64,000 nt of DNA from Margaritifera margaritifera. Its lineage: Eukaryota; Mollusca; Bivalvia; Unionida; Margaritiferidae. The notes beneath the pieces were generated by a model that had not been told where the DNA came from, searched no databases, and saw only the letters and a program-made list of their open reading frames with translations. Positions 21,294-34,856 of the stretch are shown piece after piece. The stretch covers positions 2,193,001 to 2,257,000 of the forward strand of contig JAQPZY010001405.1 of assembly GCA_029931535.1 (NCBI GenBank), given 5' to 3'. Numbering within the stretch: position 1 is the stretch's first letter; each line of letters begins with the position of its first letter. Position numbers and translations under genes: made by a program.

Positions 21294-24200
21294 ATAGTGT
21301 AGAGCAAGAGATGTTTTAACAACTAGGAATTATGGTGATTCTAAAACTTAACTTTTTAATTACCACTAGAAATATATCACTGGGTTTAATGATGTTGCTT
21401 AAGTCATTGATGCCTGGACCTTTTGTGTTTTCTTTTAGAAAGGGAAAAATAAAGACTTTTTGGAATTTGGAAGCAATGGAAATAGGGAGAGATATTAGAA
21501 GAGTGTGCCGAGAGGTCCATGCTAAGATCTAAGGAATTTCTTTGACATGAATTTTGTATAGGGCAGTTACTGTTCTGATTTATTCACAAAATCATGTTAT
21601 AAATTGCCAAAAAAAGATCTTGTGCATTTATATTGTTCATGATATGCTCCAAACAATTTTTTATACAGAAACTGAAGTTTAGATTTGACAGTTTTATATG
21701 TTTATATGAAATATATGTTAAAATTGCAATATATATTCAAGATACTTTGACAAAAATGTTAACATATGAACAAATTTAATGTTTGTTAATTGGAAAAATA
21801 AGGCGACAGGTAGTGTCTTAAATTTGCAACTAAAGTTAAATAGGATAAGAACTGATAATTGGAATGTTTAGATTATATACTCCGATGCATTTGTTAAGAA
21901 ATTTGATAATTTGAAACTTGTAAATTTCATAACAAACATTAATTTAAGTGTCAAATTGTATACAGTTTAATTTAATTAATAGTTTTAAAAAGTTTATACT
22001 TACAGGCTTGATAGCAAAACCAATTGCTTGTGATCATGATTAGTTTTCAACTTGAACAAAATATGTATGATTTTAAAAATATGCGATATTCAAACAATGT
22101 TCAAGATTTTTTTTAGATATTTGCTGGATATTTCCATATTTCTGATCAAGGTTTTTGTAGTGGGTAAATGCTAGGTATGTGATTTCATTTGTAAGTAATT
22201 TTAGTATGGGAATGTTTTATTAACTTTTATCAAAAACTAGTTAATCTTAATTTGTTCATGAAATTTTAAAAAATAAAGAAGTCATTAGTTTACAAAGTTT
22301 ACCAAATTTTCTAAAGTTAGTCAAAATTCATAAAGTCCTCCAGTCTTGTTCCAATTAGCATGTCTCATTTGTATTTTGTTTTAAGATTTAGTAAGAAACT
22401 ATTAGGGATTTTTTCCTTTTTGATACATTTATTGTGGAAAACTGCTGAATCAATTATGCAACTTCATCAATGCCATTTTTTTCCTTTTTCTGTTTGTTTT
22501 TACATTTTTGTCTGAAAATGTTATACACTCTTGCCTTAGTATGTGTTCATGTGAGAAACAAATCTCAATTTTTCAAGCAGTGCTGAAGATTTAAACTAGA
22601 CTACTTGTGTTCATTTTACAAACTTGTTTTCATTTTTTACACTGTTGCAAATTTGTGCCTTAAGTGTGTTCTAAGATGCCCTTTTTAATTATGTAAACTT
22701 TTTCTATTAAGATTTGCCTTCACAACAAGATACCAAAGAGTATGATTTAATGTGTAAATCTGCCTTTTTTAGTTTTATAAAAATAAACAAATATATTATT
22801 CAATTAAATCCTTGTAAAGCAGTCAAGTCTACATGAGAGAAATTTAACAGAAAGTATGTGCCATTTGTATGTCTAGATATCATGGATTGTTTAAACCCTA
22901 TAAGTTGACATCATTAAAATTAACTTTTTCATGTAGCATTTTTCTGAGATGTTTACTTTTAGAACTTTTTATAAATTACCAAAGGGCTTCAGAATTTCTC
23001 AGTGTTTTATTATTGTGTTTTTAATTTCTGTGAGCAAAGTTTTAAGTGGTACAAAACTATGTTTTGTTTTAAACTATGCACAATTGTATGCAATTTGTTA
23101 ATATTGATCATCCATTCTCAGAATTTTTCTGGTAATGACATGATTGCAAATTTCCTTAAAATTTAATTGTATTGACAAAAAATACATCAAAAACAAAACA
23201 CAAGATATTTGTTTTAATGATGAATGATTTTCTTTTAATTTTAAAACCAAAGGAAGGCAAACCTTGTTATATTTATGAGATTGTATAATTCAATTTTTAT
23301 TTGAAGCTGATATGTTATTGTTCTTCATAGAATTCTTTGATGTTTATTCTATTGTGCATTTACTCTCTTGTATGCTACTTTTTTTTTTTTTTAAATGCTA
23401 TTAATATTGTTCCTTAAACAAAAGATTGGAATAGGTTTTGTCATTTTATAAAAGGTAATCTTTAACCAATATCATGTTCAGTTCATTTTACGATCGTTTC
23501 ATATCATCTTTTTTAAAAAAAAATTGTATTTTCCTATAGAATCAGCTTAACAATTTTAGATACTGCTGTTTCAATTTATTGTTTCTACTGTTACCAATTT
23601 TGTAAAGGTAAAACAATTTTCCACTTTAAATTCAGACATGTTTAACATTTTTTGCAATTTAATGTGGCTTGAAATTTTCAGTATGGCTGGATTTCCTGTT
23701 TATATAAAGGAATGTAATGCGACTATGCACATTAAAAAAAAAAAGTCTAAATATTAGTTGATTGGTAGGATCAAATTGTCCGACTCAAAGTCACAAATGA
23801 GGCTTGAGCTTTCAAAATGGTTTGCCTTTTTACTGTTTTAGAATATTTTTTTATTGCCAAAGAAATTCATTGCTTAAAATTGATGAATTTTACTGAATTT
23901 TTTTCTCTCTAATCTACAAATTATTTGTCTGTAAATAATATAATATTAATTCTTGAAGTGGAAGCTATCTTTATAAAGAGCAAAAATATTGATGTTTCAA
24001 ATAATATTGAAAATATTTTTTAAATTCAGCACATTTTTGTCTTTTAAAGAAAGATGCAAACTGATTTAATATCTCTATGACAACAAATAAATATAGTGAA
24101 CAACTTCACTTTAAAACAGATTTTTCCATTATTTACTTATTATGTTTTGACAATTTTACAAAAATTGTGCCTGATTATTAGTAGCTACAAAAAAAGCAAT

Positions 24201-24473
24201 AACATTATTGTGTGCCTTTTTACAATGAAAACCTGAAAAGTCACTGCTGGTTACAAGTTATTTTGTTACCATTTCCTTGTTCTGTATTAGGAACTGGTCT
24301 ATATCATTCTACCATATTTTTACAAACTTATAAGATACGTTATGACTTCACATTTGTGCCATGTTTTATTTTGTGCTTGTATAACTTCTGCATTTTGTCT
24401 GTCAAAAGATAAATTAGCAACCATGGAATAATTGTTTATGATCTGTGATTGCAAACACTCTTTAAGTATCATT

Positions 24474-24694
24474 TACCAGATATACATGCTTATGAATTGA
24501 GTCCAACAGCAAACTGCATAGACCCAGATCAGCCATTACATAATGCTTTGTAAGATTTGGGTCTGTGTTGTTTGTTAGGAGTAATCAGCAGAACAAACAA
24601 CATAGATCCTGATCTGTCTGCGTATTAGGCAATGGCAGATGATGGTCTATGTTGTTTGCAGCTGGACTCAACTTATAAGCGAGTATATATGGTA
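24474..24694. mobile_element. Double-hairpin MITE, copy C
   Basis: About 221 bp; 'taccagatatacatgcttatgaattgagtccaac' at one end, inverse 'gctggactcaacttataagcgagtatatatggta' at the other, with internal 'agacccagatcagcc' and 'tagatcctgatctg...gcagatgatggtcta' hairpins. Confidence 0.8.
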
Positions 24695-24978
24695 ATTCAG
24701 ATGAATGCAGTTTTTTTTTACATCCAGTACACATGTTTTGAAGGTGTAGAACATGTTTCTTCTACTTACAAGACAATGTTACTTTAATGCCCAATAAATG
24801 CCCTGTTAACACAAAATTTTGGGATTCAAATTTATAATATCTTGCACAGTACATACAATTTAATAGTTTCAAACCACTATCTCAATTATTTCCAATGTTT
24901 TTGACATATTAAATACAGAGAAAATTGGAAAAATCCGTCATTACTAGGTCTCTTTTCAATAAAATCTCTTATTAAATA

Positions 24979-25975
24979 TAGAACAGATTGTATACAAATT
25001 GGTCAATTACTTTTGAAGACATAAATTATAACATTTTGCATTGTTCTATTAATTATAGAACAGATTGTATACAAATTGGTCAATTACTTTTGAAGACATA
25101 AATTATAACATTTTGCATTGTTCTATTAATTATAGAACAGATTGTATACAAATTGGTCAATTACTTTTGAAGACATAAATTATAACATTTTGCATTGTTC
25201 TATTAATTATAGAACAGATTGTATACAAATTGGTCAATTACTTTTGAAGACATAAATTATAACATTTTGCATTGTTCTATTAATTATAGAACAGATTGTA
25301 TACAAATTGGTCAATTACTTTTGAAGACATAAATTATAACATTTTGTTTTGTTCTTTTAATTATAGAACAGATTGTATACAAATTGGTCAATTACTTTTG
25401 AAGACATAAATTATAACATTTTGCATTGTTCTATTAATTATAGAACAGATTGTATACAAATTGGTCAATTACTTTTGAAGACATAAATTATAACATTTTG
25501 TTTTGTTCTTTTAATTATAGAACAGATTGTATACAAATTGGTCAATTACTTTTGAAGACATAAATTATAACATTTTGCATTGTTCTATTAATTATAGAAC
25601 AGATTGTATACAAATTGGTCAATTACTTTTGAAGACATAAATTATAACATTTTGTTTTGTTCTTTTAATTATAGAACAGATTGTATACAAATTGGTCAAT
25701 TACTTTTGAAGACATAAATTATAACATTTTGCATTGTTCTATTAATTATAGAACAGATTGTATACAAATTGGTCAATTACTTTTGAAGACATAAATTATA
25801 ACATTTTGCATTGTTCTATTAATTATAGAACAGATTGCAAATTGGTCAATTACTTTTGAAGACATAAATTATAACATTTTGCATTGTTCTATTAATTATA
25901 GAAAAGATTGTATACAAATTGGTCAATTACTTTTGAAGACATAAATTATAACATTTTGTTCTTTTAAATTTTAAG
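24979..25975. repeat. 77-bp minisatellite, about 13 units
   Basis: Unit 'tagaacagattgtatacaaattggtcaattacttttgaagac...'. Two variant ends, 'gcattgttctatt' and 'ttttgttctttt', alternate through the middle of the array (A B A B A B), suggesting amplification of a 154-bp dimer. One unit near 25835 has lost 'tatac'. Confidence 0.95.
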
Positions 25976-26002
25976 TCTCAGATTGAGGTACCTGGAGTCT
26001 GT

Positions 26003-26650
26003 GTAAAAATTAGCTAGAATGCAACATACTTGGACAATAATGAAATGTTTCAAAGATATTTGATAAAAGTCATTGTAAAAATTAGCTAGAATGCAACATA
26101 CTTGGACAATAATGAAATGTTTCAAAGATATTTGATAAAAGTCATTGTAAAAATTAGCTAGAATGCTACATACTTGGACAATAATGAAATGTTTCAAAGA
26201 TATTTGATAAAAGTCATTGTAAAAATTAGCTAGAATGCAACATACTTGGACAATAATGAAATGTTTCAAAGATATTTGATAAAAGTCATTGTAAAAATTA
26301 GCTAGAATGCTACATACTTGGACAATAATGAAATGTTTCAAAGATATTTGATAAAAGTCATTGTAAAAATTAGCTAGAATGCTACATACTTGGACAATAA
26401 TGAAATGTTTCAAAGATATTTGATAAAAGTCATTGTAAAAATTAGCTAGAATGCTACATACTTGGACAATAATGAAATGTTTCAAAGATATTTGATAAAA
26501 GTCATTGTAAAAATTAGCTAGAATGCTACATACTTGGACAATAATGAAATGTTTCAAAGATATTTGATAAAAGTCATTGTAAAAATTAGCTAGAATGCTA
26601 CATACTTGGACAATAATGAAATGTTTCAAAGATATTTGATAAAAGTCATT
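26003..26650. repeat. 72-bp minisatellite, nine units
   Basis: Nine near-identical units 'tgtaaaaattagctagaatgcaacatacttgg...' (648 bp). The period is a multiple of three, so the minus strand is open for 221 codons of repeated 24-mers. No other evidence of coding. A C/T-type variant ('gcaaca' versus 'gctaca') marks sub-blocks. Confidence 0.95.
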
Positions 26651-26849
26651 TTGTTTATTTTACTTGTGTATTTATGAAACATTTATTTTGAAAATAAAGT
26701 CTATTTACTTACAAAAATGTATTTGCTTATTTTATTAAATAAATTTTGTCTTGAATAATAGCTATGAGTAAGTTGTGGACACACATTAGAACTCATACAG
26801 CTATGCTGAAAGCCTTATACATCCATGCAAGCACGTACAGAAGATTTCA

Positions 26850-27300
26850 ACCCATTAATACACACTCTCAGCACACATAGTTGATACTCAGTGCAATGTT
26901 AATACACTTTCTGCACATATAGTTGATACTCAGTACAATGTTAATACATACTCTCTGCCCACTTAGTTGATACTCAGTACATTGTTGATACACACTCTGT
27001 ACATATAGTTGATACTCAGTACATTGTTAATACACACTATGAACACATAGTTGATACTCAGTACAATGTTAATACACACTGTGAACACATAGTTGATACA
27101 CAGTTCAATGTTAATACAATGAGCACACACAGTTGATACTCAGTACAATGTTAATACACACTAGGAACACATAGTTGATACTCAGTTCAATGTTAATACA
27201 CTGAGCACACACAGTTGATACTCAGTTCAATGTTAATACACTGAGCACACACAGTTGATACTCAGTTCAATGTTAATACACTCTCCGCACACATACCTGA
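26850..27300. repeat. Degenerate minisatellite, about 40-bp units
   Basis: Repeated 'agttgatactcagtacaatgttaatacacact..gaacacat' with variable spacing; a stray unit continues to about 27400. Confidence 0.9.
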
Positions 27301-27409
27301 CATTCAGTACAACATAAAAAATATAAAAAAATTGGGGGGGGGGGCAGGGTAATGGCACTTTGAACACATAGTTGATACTCAATACAAACAATGTTAATGC
27401 GCACTCTCT

Positions 27410-27710
27410 GCACAGTTAAGTTTGTGTTTAGATAAGTTTTCAGGCACTGAGGTTTCTAATTTATCTTTCATCTTGAATAACCCTCCCTCTTGGTTGTATC
27501 AAAAGGTTTATTTGATCCATTAATACAAAAATTGTTAATGCACACTCTGCGCACATTCATTCCATCTGGTTAAGTTTGTGTTTAGATCAGTTTTCAGGCA
27601 CTGAGATGTGGCATTTGTATTCTACTAACTCGTTTCTAATTTATCTTTCATCTTGACTAACCCTCCTTCTTGGTTGTACCAATAGGTTGATTTGATCCAT
27701 TACAACAGAT
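27410..27710. repeat. Local tandem duplication, about 150 bp
   Basis: 'taagtttgtgtttagat.agttttcaggcactgag' and 'tttctaatttatctttcatcttga.taaccctcc' occur twice, near 27415-27535 and 27570-27705. Confidence 0.8.
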
Positions 27711-29200
27711 TTTGAAAAATACAGTTAATCATCAATTTCTTTTTGATTAAACAATAACTGGTACAAACTAGGACTTACATGCAAATCTTTGCAACTTCTT
27801 AGACCTTTTTTCAAGTCCTTAAACATGATCAAATTATTTAATTTTGTTTCATCTTTTTGACTTAGTCTCTATACATTTAATATCTTGGTTATATTTCTAT
27901 CTTTTGATTTGTTTTGCTGAATTAATTTAGATTCATTGTGATAAACTAAACACTTAAAAAGATATAAAAAATTCTCATTCTGTGAAAGAAACCAATTTTT
28001 CATGTATACATATAACAAATTAATCTAATGGGGGGGAGGGGGCACCATCTTTGCCAAGCATTGGAAATGTTTTTTGGATGACCTTGAAATGTTTTTGGGA
28101 TGATCTTTCAATATAAATAGAATATTATCAAAATTTGTGAACCAATAAAACAAGTTGTAAAATAGTCAATCAACTCAAGATCAAAAGAATTACATTCTTA
28201 GAGAACTGAAAGATATATTCTTTATTACATTGTGAACTGTAGAAATATAACTCAGATGAGGAATTTCATAGCTCTTGGGCCTCTTTATTTTTATGGAGTA
28301 ATTTTACTAAGTTTTTATATTTATCTGGTCAAACCTGAAAAATGAATCCATTTAGTAAAGGCCATTAAAAATGTCTTGTTTATCTCAAGATTCAGTTCCA
28401 GTTGCATTTACCTCCCTTGGAAATATGTATTCTCCATCTTTTACGTCAACCTTCGTTTTGATTATTATTGATACAATAGTAATTTGTTATTGTTGCATAT
28501 TTTATGATATAGCCATTAAAAAAACCCATTTCTTGCATTTTATTGGACATATATTAACAAAACTTTTTTTTCTTTTTTACAACTCGCACTGGCTTCCAAA
28601 CATTGTTCAGCCAAACATCATTAGGGTTTGCATTTAATCAATTTCTCCCATTCACTTGTCATGGGAGGATGACAGTGGACAGAAATGTCAATGCGAAATA
28701 ATTATAAAAGCCTATGACATATGAATACCATTTACTGGCAATGATCTTCAGACATTTTTGAAATAAAGCTACTGTCACACCTAGGTCAGTGTAGTTAGAG
28801 AAATTATAGAAGGAGTTTCTTCCCCTTCACCAGTATTCTTACATACACCACGTTAAGCAAATTGATAACACAGAATGTTCCCTAAATTCATTGATTGGCT
28901 TGAATCACATAAAGATCCTGATGTTTTTCTACTCTAAGTATTTATTGAATTTCAGCTGAAAATGGGGTGGGGGTAATAAGACAAAGAATTTGTACAAATA
29001 TGAGATAGGGGAGGCAACTGCTGCTCTTACTATTCTGCCTTCATGTGCCTGTGATCTGGGTAGTAGTACAGCACTCAAGCGGATGTATTTTGGATTCAAA
29101 TGTAGGTAGACATTGAAAATATTTTTCAAATCTCTGCCACCAGTGGACTGATTTTTATAATACCTTGTGGAGCTTTTTGAAGCTTTACAGGTAGTTTCTA
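27711..29200. other. Intergenic DNA, nothing recognised
   Basis: AT-rich sequence with two G-rich runs (about 27330 and 28032). The open stretches at 28371-28637 and 28929-29129 (minus) have no recognisable domain or splice context. Confidence 0.5.
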
Positions 29201-29209
29201 CATGGTTTC

Positions 29210-30690
29210 ATAGCAACCAGGTTCAAAATTTCCAGAACTGCTAAAAAAACAATGGAAAACAATTGACCCAAGTGGACCTAGAATCACTCACCTGGCTGAC
29301 ATCTGCCTAATAGCCAAATTGCAAGAGCAGTTTGTAAATAAATTTGGGCCAGTATGGTGCTTTCTGTAGAAATTTCTTACAATACTGTTTACTGTATATA
29401 TTATGAAAACAATTGTTTCTTGGTGTCTCAATTTTTTATTTTTTATATCTTCACCCATATTTGATGGCACATCAGCATCATTTGTCAAATATTTAAAGAC
29501 CTTTGTACCAAAATGCTCTTTGTCAAATGTGGTCAAGTTCTAATGAGCAGACTTTTGAGATAAAGTTGTTTAAATGTTTTTCTGTTCTAGTATTGGCAGC
29601 TATATTTCATGACAGATTGGCATAATTTGTTATAATCTGAAAGACCTTCAAGCTAGGACTCTTTCTATCAAATTTTGGTCAAATTCTGATGAGCAGATTT
29701 TTAGAAAAAGTTTATAACACATATTTTTGTTTTTTATTAACAGCAGCCATATTTGATGGCAGATTAGCATGATTTGTGCAAACTTAAAACCCCTTTATGT
29801 CATGATGCTTTCTGAAAAATTTGGTCAAATTCTCTTGTGTGGTTTTTGAGAAGAAGTCATTTAAAGGATTTTTAATTTTTAGTAACAGTGACCATGTTTT
29901 AGCAAATCAGCATAATTTCTATAAAATTTAATGTCTTTCATGTTAGGATGCTTTCTGCCAAATTTGATCAGATTATTAGTTGAAAAGGTCATTCAAGGGT
30001 TTTCTATTTTTAGTAATGGTAACCATATTTGATGGTGAATCAGTGTCATTTGTATAAAAGTTAAAACACTTAATGTAGGGATGCTTTCTATGAAATTTTT
30101 TCAAATTCTGTTGAGCAGTTTTTAAAAAGGAAAATTTGTATATTTTTTTTAGTAATGGCAACCATATTTCATGGTCAATAAGCACCATTTGTATTAATTT
30201 CAAAGCCCTTCAAGCCAGGACACTTTCTGTCAACTTTTTACATTCTGTTGAGTGATTTTGAGAGGAAGTTCCATGAAGGTTTGTATATTTTTAGTAAATG
30301 TTGCCATATTTAATATCACATTGGCATTATTTGTATAAATTTAAAAGCCCTTCATACAAGGATGCTTTCTGTCAAGTTTAGTCAAATTCTGTTGAGTCAT
30401 TTTGAGAAGTTCTTGAAAGGATTTTCTATTTATAGTAACAGAAGCCATATTTTATGGCAGATTGGCATTATGTCAGATTTGGTCAAATTCTGTTGAGCAG
30501 TTTTGAGTAAAAGTAATTTCAAGTTTTTAGTGACCATGGTCATACTTGATAATGGATCAGCACTATCTATTCTTGGCTGAAATTGTTTTTTTTTTAGAAG
30601 AAGTTAAAAATAGAAAATGTTGATGGATGAAGTATATGCAACCATAAGTTCACTTTTTGGCCTTACTGCCAGGTGAGCTAACAAAGAAGA
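29210..30690. repeat. Diverged tandem repeat block, about 120-130 bp units, ending 'ggccttactgccaggtgagc'
   Basis: Repeats of 'ggatgctttctgtcaaatttggtcaaattctgttgagcagttttgag...agtaacagtgaccatatt..atggcag' with much divergence, closing with 'atgcaaccataagttcactttttggccttactgccaggtgagctaac'. A repeat with the same style of ending is at 40130-40680. Probably one internally repetitive transposable family; class unknown. Confidence 0.7.
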
Positions 30691-31132
30691 CAGAAAATGA
30701 AATTTAGCAACATCAAGTAAGAATAGTTCAAATTCTGTTTAATATCTAACCATGTCTGTACATGCTTTAATTCATTATGGGTAATAAACTTGATATTGCC
30801 TTGGGATATTGTAATAGACATAGTTCTAAACTTGAAGAGTCAAACAATAATTAATATATTCCAATATAAATAGCATTGTTCAACATAGTTTTTAAATGGT
30901 CTGAGCTTTGAATGCATATTTTAGGCAAAAATTAAGCTGGGACTAGAATTACATAAGGGATTTTTATTTAAACCCTTCCTAAGCCTATGTCTGGCTCCCT
31001 ACTGATTCCCTACTGATGAGCAAATGAGGCCCCCAGTCACTATTTTAGCACTTGAGATCAAAGGATAATAAAAGGAACAGCATATTGTATATATGGGCAG
31101 CCATCACCACAAAAAAAAAAAAAAAAAAAATT

Positions 31133-31263
31133 ATATCGACGTAAATGGCCGAATGGCCGCACACGTCGTTAATCAAACGAACGAACGAACGACCAAAATT
31201 TATCGACGTAAATGGCCGAATGGCCGCACACGTCGTTAATCAAACAAACGAACGAATGAACCA
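31133..31263 (+). mobile_element. Duplicated retroelement 3' tail
   Basis: Two tandem copies (31133-31200 and 31201-31263) of 'tatcgacgtaaatggccgaatggccgcacacgtcgttaatcaaac' with the hairpin GGCCGAATGGCC and an (ACGA/AAAC)n tail, preceded by a poly(A) run at about 31110. This is the look of non-LTR or SINE 3' ends. Confidence 0.55.
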
Positions 31264-31930
31264 AAATTACATTAATCAAATGACGTAGTATAAAATGAAA
31301 TGATTTAACCCAACAAATGAAATGATGAATTCAGATTCCAAATGATGTTGTATTCAATGAAATGATTTGAAGAATAAGATGGAATGATGAATTCAGATTC
31401 TAAATGACGTGGTATTAAATCAAATGAGGTAGTATGAAATGAAATGATTTAACCCAACAAATGAAATGATGAATTCAGATTCCAAATGATGTTGTATGAA
31501 ATGAAATGATTTGAAGAACAAAGCAGAATGATGAATTCAAATTCCAACTGACATGGTATTAAATGAAATGATATGAAATTAAATGATTTATCCCAACAAA
31601 CAAAATGATGAATTCATATTCCAAATGACATAGCATTAAATGAAATTATATGAAATGAAATTATTTAACCCAACAAATGAAATGATGAATTCAGATTCCA
31701 AATTTTGTGCTATTAAGTGAAATGATTTTTGAATAACACAACGGAATGATGAATTAAGATTCCAAATGACGTGGTATTAAACAAAATGATATGAAATGAA
31801 ATGATTTAACCCAACAAATGAAATAATGAATTCAGATTCCAAATAACGTGGAATTAAATGAAATGATTTGAGGAACAAAACGGAATGGTGAATTCAGATT
31901 GCAAATGACATGGTGTTAAATTAAATGTAT
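31264..31930. repeat. Degenerate minisatellite 'aaatgaaatgatgaattcagattcc'
   Basis: Seven or so imperfect units combining 'gaaatgatttaacccaacaaatgaaatgatgaattcagattccaaatga.gt.gtat.aaat', with an alternate 'gatttgaagaacaaa.cggaatgatg' half. Confidence 0.9.
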
Positions 31931-32338
31931 GGAAAGTAAACAGTTTAGCAAAGTCTGGCTGAAGACAGCAATACAATTTAAGGTCAAACTGCAAATCATT
32001 TAGCGAAGAACCAAACATACACAGGGTGGCGCTGTTATCCATGACATATGGTGTCAGCATGCCCAACCTTATAATCAACAGGCATGTTTACAGCATTCGG
32101 CTGAGATTTAAATCAGTTCAAGGTGCGCAAAAGCTGGAAATTATTCAATGAGTTTCATAAATTCAATATTAAATAATTACCCATTTGAGATCCTCTAAAT
32201 ATTAGTTACATTCTGAAACAACTTTTTTTTTAATCAAATTCGTTTTGATTTACACAAATAAATAATTAAAATGTTAAGATATCAATTTGAATTAATCTAT
32301 TAAATGCAGTATACTTTTCTTTTTAATGAACATGCTGA

Positions 32339-32671
32339 ATGAATTATGCTGCTGTGTATAGAACATTTTGTAAAGTTAGAAATCAAGTGCAGAGGAATGT
32401 TAGAGAGGCAAAATCTAATTATGTTTATAACATAACTGAAGAGAATACAAAGAACTCAAAGAAATTATGGAAACAGTTGAAGTTGCTTGGTTACAGTTCT
32501 AAACCACAAGATAATGCTAATATTGTACTGACTATTGAGGATAGCAACTGCCACAGTCCCTGTGATATTGCAAATCATTTTAATACCTTCTTAACTAATG
32601 TAGCATCTACTCTCTTGGAAAAAATTACCAGCACTTTCAAATACATTTACAACAGATTGAACAATTTTTAA
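32339..32671 (+). pseudogene. Non-LTR retrotransposon fragment (linker before reverse transcriptase)
   Basis: Open frame of 110 codons with 'VRNQVQRNVREAKSNYVYN', 'NSKKLWKQLKLLG' and 'DIANHFNTFLTNVASTLLEKI'. This is the conserved region between endonuclease and reverse transcriptase of LINE-type elements (R..R..K..Y, LWK.LK, IA..FN.FF..IA). The reverse transcriptase does not follow, so it is truncated. Clade not determined. Confidence 0.75.
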
Positions 32672-34734
32672 AGAGTTTTACAGGGTAAGAAATATTCAGT
32701 ATAACACACGACAACTTTAACCTGTAAATGAAGATAGAGTAAAACATTTAACACTAAATCATGCTCATACATTTTTTTTTATGAGAAATGCCCATCTTAA
32801 TATCAGCAGTTTCACAATTTTTTACACTAACCTGGTTACAAACAAATTTTCTGAAAAACCTACAAAATATTAGTATAATGAAGACTATTTTTGGTTCTGG
32901 TATGACACCCTTACCTTTATATTTCACACCTACGATTGAAGTGTTGCAAAAGCAATATGGAATATGCCTCATTACCTAGACCCATACACGCCATAACAAG
33001 ACGTGTCACGGGAAAAACACGATTTTGGACTCCTAAACACCCCGACACAGTCGTGTTTCGAAAAACACGATTTTCAGCAATCTTGCGGACAAAATAATTC
33101 CCATTTAAAAAAAAAAAAAAAAAAAAAAACATTTCTTGACCACATTGATATATGGCCGTAATCTGTTGTATGTATAAATAGTGGTGCTCAGAGCTGATGT
33201 AAAACAATCCTCGGGGCAGCTTATACAGCTGTTTTAAAGACAATTAAAAGGTAAGGTGGTCAGAGATAAACAGACACCTTTCAGATATTTACTAAATTGG
33301 CTTACAATAACAATGGTAATGTCTTGTCAAATCCTTTGAGCACTGCCGAGGGAGAGCCCATTAGGCTAATTTTCATAGGTAAAGTACACTAAGTGGAACA
33401 ACCCAATTAAACAGATGCGTGTTGAAAAACAAATGTTATTACACATCACTGACTGTATTGAACGAGAGTGTTGAAGCCATCTTTATAAAAAGTTTGTGAT
33501 TAGCGGCAACATTTCTTTTAAGTCGGATTTTTAATCCATATATAAAATTCAAAACTTGATTATTTCAGTAGGTTGATTAACAGCACCATTCAATCTCTAA
33601 TGCAGTGTTGCAGCTTGAATCCAAAGGTCAGGGGACACTGTGTCCCCTCAGCCGCCAGATTTGGGGGATACACAACATTTTAAAGGGACAAAGGACAATT
33701 GTATTACATAATGCACTAGAAGTGCTTAAAAAAAAGAGAAAAAAAGAGATAATCATATTTGCTTAGACAGTTTTGCCACCTTAATTTTTTCATATTTTCC
33801 TTGTACATTTACATGATTGCAATAAACATTTTATCATGTGATCAAGTAACTCATGAAAACATAACATGTTTGAATATCTGGTTAACCTGAAATGAACTGC
33901 ACCATGGAATTTTAATAATTGAAAAGCTTTAAATCATTATTAAAATGACAAATTGTGTATTTGCATAAATTAGTACCTTTTTTCATTAATTCAGCCGGAG
34001 AATAAATTAAATCTTCACTACCGTAGGTGTGACTTTAACCTCGAAAATACGTTACAATAGCGGCGGTCAAAGACTTGAGCAACTCGGCCGACTACCACCT
34101 TGAATGTTTTCATTGTCAATTAATTGTTTTGAAATGGATATTCATTGCCATCCTACAGGTTTTATCACTTTTAACGACTTTGGCCATTGCTTGCGCCAAC
34201 TTAGACGTGGATGCACATTCGCGATGGAAAAGTGTAGGCACATTTGTGAACACAAATGACACTTGCATTACCGTCAAACTAACTACATAAATATTGAAAC
34301 CAGGATAGACTGCATGTAATTAAAACTACATTCCACTGTCCAATGGATTTTAAAGACAGTAACTTTGTGTATTTTTGTATTTAATGTCTGTGAAGTTGTG
34401 ACCATGTTTGTGGTGATGTTATTTGACAATGCTAAGTCTACCCCTTTTTTTAAAAGTATATTAAATGCTTCAGAGAAAACACATGGTATTTTCTTTCATT
34501 CAGATTTGAATTTCCAGTAATTTGCTATAGGCTGATTTTAAAAAATAGCTTATTCTCATTTGGATGACGTCGCTTTTGGTGGTTCACGCGCACTGACCCC
34601 CCTTGGGACCTCAAAACACACTTTTTGAGTCTCAAACCCACCCTCCACCCCCCAACACTGTGTGGGAATATGGCAAGTATGTAGACCAGGTATGCTATAA
34701 GATGCTACAGCACCTTATGGGGTGTGAATTGGGT

Positions 34735-34835
34735 GTATGGACAAAATCCCCCTAGGACAAAAGCTCCCTAGGACAAAAGCCCCATGACAGGGGTAGAACA
34801 AAATCCCCCTAGGACAAAAGCCACTCTGTGATATT
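34735..34835. repeat. Repeats of 'ccccctaggacaaaagc'
   Basis: Three or four copies of 'ggacaaaa(g/t)cccccta' in 100 bp, just upstream of the MULE-like coding remnant. They could be a terminal region of that transposon. Confidence 0.5.
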
Positions 34836-34856
34836 GTTCCAGATGTCCTTGTCTCT

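Larger units (their letters stand above)
20442..24473. other. AT-rich downstream region, possible long Ets1/2 3' UTR
   Basis: No convincing coding sequence. Candidate polyadenylation signals (AATAAA) include 20804-20809 and others near 22270 and 22785; none can be picked by eye. A SINE on the minus strand lies at about 21050-21293. The short open frames at 21332 and 24212 show no recognised domain. Confidence 0.4.

Noticed and set aside
25964..26629. 221-codon repetitive open frame on the minus strand
   Set aside because: The 72-bp period is a multiple of three, so any open unit gives a long frame; no start context, domain or splice support.
34075..34290. Small secreted or membrane protein (hydrophobic run then Cys)
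   Set aside because: One hydrophobic stretch in a 71-codon frame without upstream or splice evidence is not enough to call a gene.
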